Origin: Pseudomonadota bacterium
GTDB taxonomy: Bacteria > Pseudomonadota > Gammaproteobacteria > Burkholderiales > Burkholderiaceae_B
Reading direction: 5' to 3'
NCBI GenBank assembly: GCA_023387815.1
Contig: JAEWHK010000039.1
Span: 62,001 to 126,000 of the forward strand
Length of the DNA stretch: 64,000 nucleotides
Shown: piece after piece, positions 61,034-64,000 of the stretch
Layout: each line of letters begins with the position of its first letter
Position numbering within the stretch: the first letter of the stretch is position 1
Program-made: the position numbers and the translations under genes
The notes under the pieces: model-generated
Databases searched by the model: none
Seen by the model: the letters and a program-made list of their open reading frames with translations, nothing else
What the model was told of the DNA's origin: nothing

Positions 61034-61459
61034 ATCACGCATTTTGATTGCCGGCAGGACCTTGTATATCCCTTTTACGCGGGTGTTTTCGGCAATATCC
61101 ATTTCCCTATTCCAATTCAAATCAAAGCACGTGACGGCCCACCATTCTGTTATCTTCACGCCGCCTGGTGCCAATCTGCCAGCACGAGTCTGTATTACAA
61201 GATCGGTTTCGCGCAATTCTTTTTTTACACGGGATAGCGTGGCCTCGGATATGTCCATGCCGATAGTGCGCATATAGTCAATACCAGGCAGCAGCTTGCC
61301 ATTATTATTCCCTCGATACTGAGCAAGGACCGCCATCAAAACCTTCACCGCGTATGGCGAAAGATTGATGAATGCTGGGCAATTGTAATAGGCGGCTTCC
61401 ACCCATATGGCACGCCCACCGCCCGGCTGCTTGCTGCTCTGGTTGACTCTTTTCGACAT
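61031..61459 (-). CDS. Winged-helix/replication-initiator-like island protein, 142 aa
   Basis: The protein shows a helix-turn-helix pattern: INLSPYAVKVLMAVLAQYRGNNNGKLLPGIDYMRTIGMDISEATLSRVKKELRETDLVIQTRAG.LAPGGVKITEWWAV. This resembles small plasmid- and phage-type winged-helix proteins with 'LS..A..VL..L...Y.G.NNG' starts. It ends 2 bp before the stop of the upstream gene's frame and its stop lies inside the repeat block, so it may bind those repeats. The ATG at 61457-61459 was chosen; 24 more codons are open upstream but would overlap the previous gene. Confidence 0.65.
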   Translation of the reverse strand: MSKRVNQSSKQPGGGRAIWVEAAYYNCPAFINLSPYAVKVLMAVLAQYRGNNNGKLLPGIDYMRTIGMDISEATLSRVKKELRETDLVIQTRAGRLAPGGVKITEWWAVTCFDLNWNREMDIAENTRVKGIYKVLPAIKMRD

Positions 61460-61461
61460 AT

Positions 61462-61677
61462 TCAGCTTGTGATAAGATGATACCGCATCACTCTCGTAAT
61501 GCCACCAAAGCGATTCGGCACATCTTCCCATTCCCCAATGATCCGGTGGCCGTCTTTCCGCAATTCTGCAATGGTGCTGTTAAGGCAATGGTCGCCCAGC
61601 CGTTCGGCTTCGAATCGGTTGAGTGACCGCCTTTTCAGGTAGTCGTACACTGTCTGAATCTTACTTTTCTTGGTCAT
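61462..61677 (-). CDS. Small helix-turn-helix island protein, 71 aa
   Basis: MTKKSKIQTVYDYLKRRSLN followed by RFEAERLGDHCLNSTIAELRKDGHRIIGEWEDV is the pattern of small winged-helix proteins found in many phages and satellites (HTH with 'L..LR..GH.I..EWE'). Its ATG overlaps the preceding stop by 4 bp (61674-61677). It is followed by the 142-aa protein gene after 2 bp. Confidence 0.7.
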   Translation of the reverse strand: MTKKSKIQTVYDYLKRRSLNRFEAERLGDHCLNSTIAELRKDGHRIIGEWEDVPNRFGGITRVMRYHLITS

Positions 61678-61901
61678 TGCAATACCTCCGGCGAGGGCTG
61701 GGTATGGATGGATGCGCTTTTGATGGCCGCCATCAGATCGGTGCTGGTGAAACCTCGGGCTTGTAAAACAGTGGCCAGACTCAGAAAACACGCCATAGCC
61801 GATTCTTCCGCACTGCAATTTACTTCCTTCGCGTGAAGGAATACCAGTGGCAGCAAAGTTTCCAGCAAGAAATTTTCATGCTTGTCCATGTCGTTATTCA
61901 T
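61674..61901 (-). CDS. Hypothetical island protein, 75 aa
   Basis: No family recognised. The start MNNDMDKHENFLLETLLPLV (ATG 61899-61901) overlaps the previous gene by 8 bp. The protein is largely helical with a hydrophobic LLETLLPLVFLHAKE stretch that is not long enough for a clear membrane anchor. It forms part of a chain of overlapping genes downstream of alpA. Confidence 0.6.
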   Translation of the reverse strand: MNNDMDKHENFLLETLLPLVFLHAKEVNCSAEESAMACFLSLATVLQARGFTSTDLMAAIKSASIHTQPSPEVLQ

Positions 61902-62202
61902 AATTTGCTCCCGCTGCAACGAGAATGGCCGGTAAGTGCTCATCCCTGAATGTCACCTCTATGGTTGCCGCATAGTGCCAAGTTTCATCACCATGCCATC
62001 CGCAGAGTTTCAATAGTTGGTGAATTTCGTGGAGTGCCACCAAGCGCTCATCCGAATTGCCTTCTATTGCGCGCTTCGCTGTTTTGCGGACGATATTCAA
62101 AACATCACCAGTGCTTTCGATAGTATCTAGGCAACATGACAGTGCAGAGTGGAAATCATCATGAATAAATCCGAGCGTGTCTTTTGAAACAGTATTATTC
62201 AT
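61894..62202 (-). CDS. Hypothetical island protein, 102 aa
   Basis: No family recognised. MNNTVSKDTLGFIHDDFHSA, then LSCCLDTIESTGDVLNIVRKTAKRAIEG; a helical protein with two adjacent Cys and several His. The ATG overlaps the previous stop by 4 bp and its own stop overlaps the next start by 8 bp. Confidence 0.6.
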   Translation of the reverse strand: MNNTVSKDTLGFIHDDFHSALSCCLDTIESTGDVLNIVRKTAKRAIEGNSDERLVALHEIHQLLKLCGWHGDETWHYAATIEVTFRDEHLPAILVAAGANYE

Positions 62203-62408
62203 GCCAGTTCCTCTTCCAGAATATTGATCACTTCCTGAATTTCCAGATCGTACTGGCCACCATATTCGAAGGTATTGTAGTCATTGATAATGGCGTACTC
62301 GCCCTGGTTATCATTACTAAGTGGGCCGCGTGACTTCTCAATCCGCCATCCAAGACGGGCTGCCAGACGGCGTGCTCGGGCCTCAAGTGCTCTTTGGCTT
62401 GTACTCAT
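62199..62408 (-). CDS. Hypothetical island protein, 69 aa
   Basis: No family recognised with certainty. The basic N-terminus ALEARARRLAARLGWRIEKSRG and the following LSNDNQGEYAIINDYNTFEYGGQYDLE recall short phage proteins with an 'R.A...G....KSR......GGY.IID......GG.....LE.V...L' pattern that are common in proteobacterial prophages. ATGA overlap with the gene before. Confidence 0.65.
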   Translation of the reverse strand: MSTSQRALEARARRLAARLGWRIEKSRGPLSNDNQGEYAIINDYNTFEYGGQYDLEIQEVINILEEELA

Positions 62409-62593
62409 TGGATATTCTCCTGTTGTTGTGAAAGTGCTTCCATTTCCTGAACGATGGCAATGAAGCCTGCCAATTCGTCTAGGGCAGTTTTCATGCCGGT
62501 GACGCCCTCCTGCTCCCGACCGGATAGAATGTCATCGGTGGCAAGAGTGACGCCGTTGTGAATGCGCATCAAAATTTGGCTTAGATCGTCCAT
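62405..62593 (-). CDS. Hypothetical island protein, 62 aa
   Basis: No family recognised. MDDLSQILMRIHNGVTLATD, then an acidic helix TALDELAGFIAIVQEMEALSQQQENIQ. The start follows the alpA stop without any gap, and its end overlaps the next start by 4 bp, so it belongs to the alpA transcript. Confidence 0.6.
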   Translation of the reverse strand: MDDLSQILMRIHNGVTLATDDILSGREQEGVTGMKTALDELAGFIAIVQEMEALSQQQENIQ

Positions 62594-62830
62594 TTAGTGG
62601 CCTTTGCATCCGTTCGGATTCATGGGGGATTTAACGCCCTTGGGACGTTTGGACAGCCACGCCTGAACCTCGGAACGCTTCCATAGGGAAATGCGCTTGC
62701 CGAATTGGTATGGCTGGGGGAAACCGTCATTTTTGATGGCGGCATATACTGCGGTTCTGCCAATGGGCACGTAAGTTTGCATACGATTCATATCGTCATA
62801 GATTTCATCGGGGGGAATTTCTGGTTGCAT
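62594..62830 (-). CDS. AlpA-family transcriptional activator/excisionase-like protein
   Basis: A 78-residue MerR-like helix-turn-helix protein: PIGRTAVYAAIKNDGFPQPYQFGKRISLWKRSEVQAWLSKRP is the classic AlpA/Cox pattern (recognition helix, wing with GxR.SLW...EV..WL). In P4-like elements and phage-inducible islands AlpA starts the excision or lytic programme. Its ATG has an AGGAG site. Upstream are a TTGCAA-17-TATTAT promoter and three repeated dyads, shared with the divergent ribbon-helix-helix gene. First gene of the chain. Confidence 0.9.
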   Translation of the reverse strand: MQPEIPPDEIYDDMNRMQTYVPIGRTAVYAAIKNDGFPQPYQFGKRISLWKRSEVQAWLSKRPKGVKSPMNPNGCKGH

Positions 62831-62841
62831 CTCTAACTCCT

Positions 62842-62940
62842 AAAACAGTGTTTTGCAGATTTAAACAGTGTGTTTTAATACACAAACGAATAATATAGCG
62901 TTAGAATCCAGTTTGCAATAGTTTTTTGCAGTGTGTTTAA
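62842..62940. promoter_or_regulatory. Divergent control region with three related dyads
   Basis: AAAACA-G-TGTTTT (62842-62854), AAACA-GTG-TGTTT (62863-62875) and the half-similar GCAGTGTGTTTAA (62928-62940) lie between alpA and the ribbon-helix-helix gene. The first overlaps the alpA leader near its ribosome site, the second is near its start of transcription, and the third is close to the opposite gene. They look like operators for the divergent regulator. The alpA promoter elements TTGCAA and TATTAT are between sites two and three. Confidence 0.55.
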
Positions 62941-62960
62941 ATTTTAATTGGCGATAATCC

Positions 62961-63569
62961 ATGACCATCGAGAAACGTCCGCGCGGCAGACCCCGAAAAT
63001 CTCCAGCAACGAAAACTGAACAGTTCAGTATCCGCTTGCAGCCCAGAGAAAAGATAATGTTAGAGATGCTTGCAAGGGAAAAGGAAATTTCGATAAGCCA
63101 GGCCGTTGAATTATTAATATTCAATCATCTGGAAAGCTATGAGGTATTGGGTAATCCAATTCCGAAAGTATATGAAATGCGGCTTCAAATTGCGCAGTCA
63201 AACTTGCGAGAGGAGACGCTTGAATTGAAAAAAATTTTAGATGAGGAAGTGAAAGACACCGGCAAAGCAGAAATTGGTATCGGATGGATATTACTGCCTC
63301 AACATCGCCTCATGACATCGGAACCAGGCAAAATTATAATAATGGCGCCGGGCCTTCGCACACCGGAAGAAAAATACTACATCGAGGTAATCGACTGCCT
63401 CCAATATCCTTATCTTAGTGCTTTAGCATTGCCTGAGCTGGTCGAAATGTCATTTGAAATGTATCACGGGCAAGTTCCTATTTCGGATGCCGCAGAGATA
63501 GCTTGTAATCTGGAATCTGAAAATATCAGGACCCGAATGATGAGCACGATCCAGCCCGGTGAAAAGTAA
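62961..63569 (+). CDS. Ribbon-helix-helix regulator candidate with AT-hook-like N-terminus, 202 aa
   Basis: The only island gene on the plus strand. It starts MTIEKRPRGRPRKSPATKTE, with an AT-hook-like RPRGRPRK core, followed by FSIRLQPREKIMLEMLAREKEISISQAVELLIFNHLESYEV (about residues 24-64), a good ribbon-helix-helix pattern. The remaining ~135 residues (helical, then ILLPQHRLM and IIIMAPGLRTPEEKYYIEVIDC) have no recognised fold. Divergent from alpA and flanked by repeated dyads, it is the best candidate for the island's master repressor (inference). The base composition is more AT-rich than in the core genes. Confidence 0.7.
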   Translation: MTIEKRPRGRPRKSPATKTEQFSIRLQPREKIMLEMLAREKEISISQAVELLIFNHLESYEVLGNPIPKVYEMRLQIAQSNLREETLELKKILDEEVKDTGKAEIGIGWILLPQHRLMTSEPGKIIIMAPGLRTPEEKYYIEVIDCLQYPYLSALALPELVEMSFEMYHGQVPISDAAEIACNLESENIRTRMMSTIQPGEK

Positions 63570-63579
63570 TCCGGTAACG

Positions 63580-64000
63580 TTACCGGGTTTCCAGTATCTC
63601 CCCTATTCTCGCGCCCAGCTTTTCCCATGCCTCCTGTTTCTCTTTGGCATAGTCATATTTCAGATAATGCCGGCGCACACGTGATCCACCCAGAACGTGG
63701 TTCTGGCAGCGGTCGATAATATCCAGCGGTACACCCAGTTCTTGCATCATAGTGGCCCCGGTGCGCCTTAAATCGTGCGGTGTCCATTCTTCATCACCAA
63801 TGACAAGCGTGTTGTCGTTCCTGCGCCCTTTCAGGCCGTTGGGCCGGTCTTTGAATTTCTCCTGTCGGTCGCCTATGATCTTTGAGACAGATTTCAGGCA
63901 AACGTGATTCTTCCCGTCTTTGGAAGGGAAACACCACTCTGATTTTCCGGTCATGGTTTTCAACCGCTTAAACTGTGCCAGCGCGAAATCAGACAGATAA
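63580..64000 (-). CDS. Tyrosine recombinase (integrase), C-terminal part, cut by window edge
   Basis: The frame is open to the right edge; only the last 139 codons are visible. The catalytic motif HDLRRTGATMMQELGVP (HxxR) and the terminal block C.NHVLGGSRVRRHYLKYDY hold the His/Arg residues and the nucleophilic Tyr (in HYLKYDY). The pattern is that of P4-type integrases (with WTPHDLRRT and 'VPLDIIDRCQNHV'). The stop is 10 bp after the convergent regulator gene. The N-terminal arm-binding domain and the second att site lie outside. Confidence 0.93.
   Translation of the reverse strand, partial: YLSDFALAQFKRLKTMTGKSEWCFPSKDGKNHVCLKSVSKIIGDRQEKFKDRPNGLKGRRNDNTLVIGDEEWTPHDLRRTGATMMQELGVPLDIIDRCQNHVLGGSRVRRHYLKYDYAKEKQEAWEKLGARIGEILETR

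Larger units (their letters stand above)
53974..64000. mobile_element. Capsid-forming PICI-like satellite island (right end outside the window)
   Basis: From the 3' end of tRNA-Pro to the window edge all features belong to a phage-derived island. On the minus strand: integrase, AlpA, six small genes, one further small gene and then eight head/packaging genes, with one divergent regulatory gene. The module holds capsid, protease, portal, HNH, TerS, TerL, head closure and connector, all apparently intact and coupled, but no tail, lysis or primase gene. This is the layout of capsid-forming phage-inducible chromosomal islands, which package themselves into their own capsids and take tails from a helper phage. 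The attachment repeats could not be seen because the integrase end is cut off. Confidence 0.75.

Overview
The window reads as a chromosome segment of a betaproteobacterium of the order Burkholderiales, most likely family Alcaligenaceae. The gene content and neighbourhoods (surE-pcm-nlpD, glnB-nadE, guaB/guaA/tadA/ldcA, an RND pump linked to pdxJ) resemble Bordetella relatives. The moderate GC and protein flavour suggest something like Advenella; this is inference from memory and was not searched. About 53.9 kb is core chromosome and the last 10 kb is an integrated mobile island that runs off the right edge.

Left part (1-13.4 kb): the start of a nitroreductase; an RND multidrug efflux operon (adaptor, pump, outer-membrane channel) read leftwards and running into pdxJ; a three-gene ABC importer of the TrpXYZ-like type; a thiolase with a spermidine-synthase-like methyltransferase; and xthA. 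Middle (13.5-31.7 kb): rRNA modification (RluB/E/F-type synthase, RlmD), ubiC, PII with glutamine-dependent NAD synthase, argH, a Spy-like periplasmic protein with an unusual repeat tail, and surE-pcm-nlpD. An exonuclease gene, not rpoS, follows nlpD. Then come plsY, tsaD, an NCS2 purine permease, a thioredoxin, a YigZ protein and the ABC-F protein YbiT. Next (31.7-46.6 kb): ldcA/tadA, a frameshifted antitoxin relic beside a YjaB-like acetyltransferase, guaA, guaB and purL for purine synthesis, a D,D-endopeptidase, a YpfH-like protein that has lost its catalytic residues, YqeY and DNA polymerase IV. From 46.6 to 53.9 kb lie small lipoproteins, a HelD-like helicase, a methyltransferase, YceI, a GFA-family protein and tRNA-Pro(GGG).

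Right part (53,974-64,000): the most interesting region. Behind the 3' end of tRNA-Pro lies a compact island. Read from the right edge it has a tyrosine integrase (cut by the window), a divergent ribbon-helix-helix protein with an AT-hook-like start, an AlpA-type activator, a chain of small overlapping unknown genes ending in a winged-helix protein, a set of 66-bp-period direct repeats, and then a complete HK97-type head and packaging cassette: capsid, protease, portal, HNH nuclease, TerS, TerL, head closure, head-tail connector. No tail, lysis or primase gene is visible. This matches the layout of capsid-forming phage-inducible chromosomal islands (satellites that build their own capsids and borrow helper tails). 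An incomplete prophage is the main alternative.

Short tandem repeats recur at gene ends (pdxJ 3' end, the hydrolase 3' end, the 5' end of the helicase gene). Coordinates of starts were refined by hand from ribosome binding sites, overlaps and family lengths; several remain uncertain and are marked.
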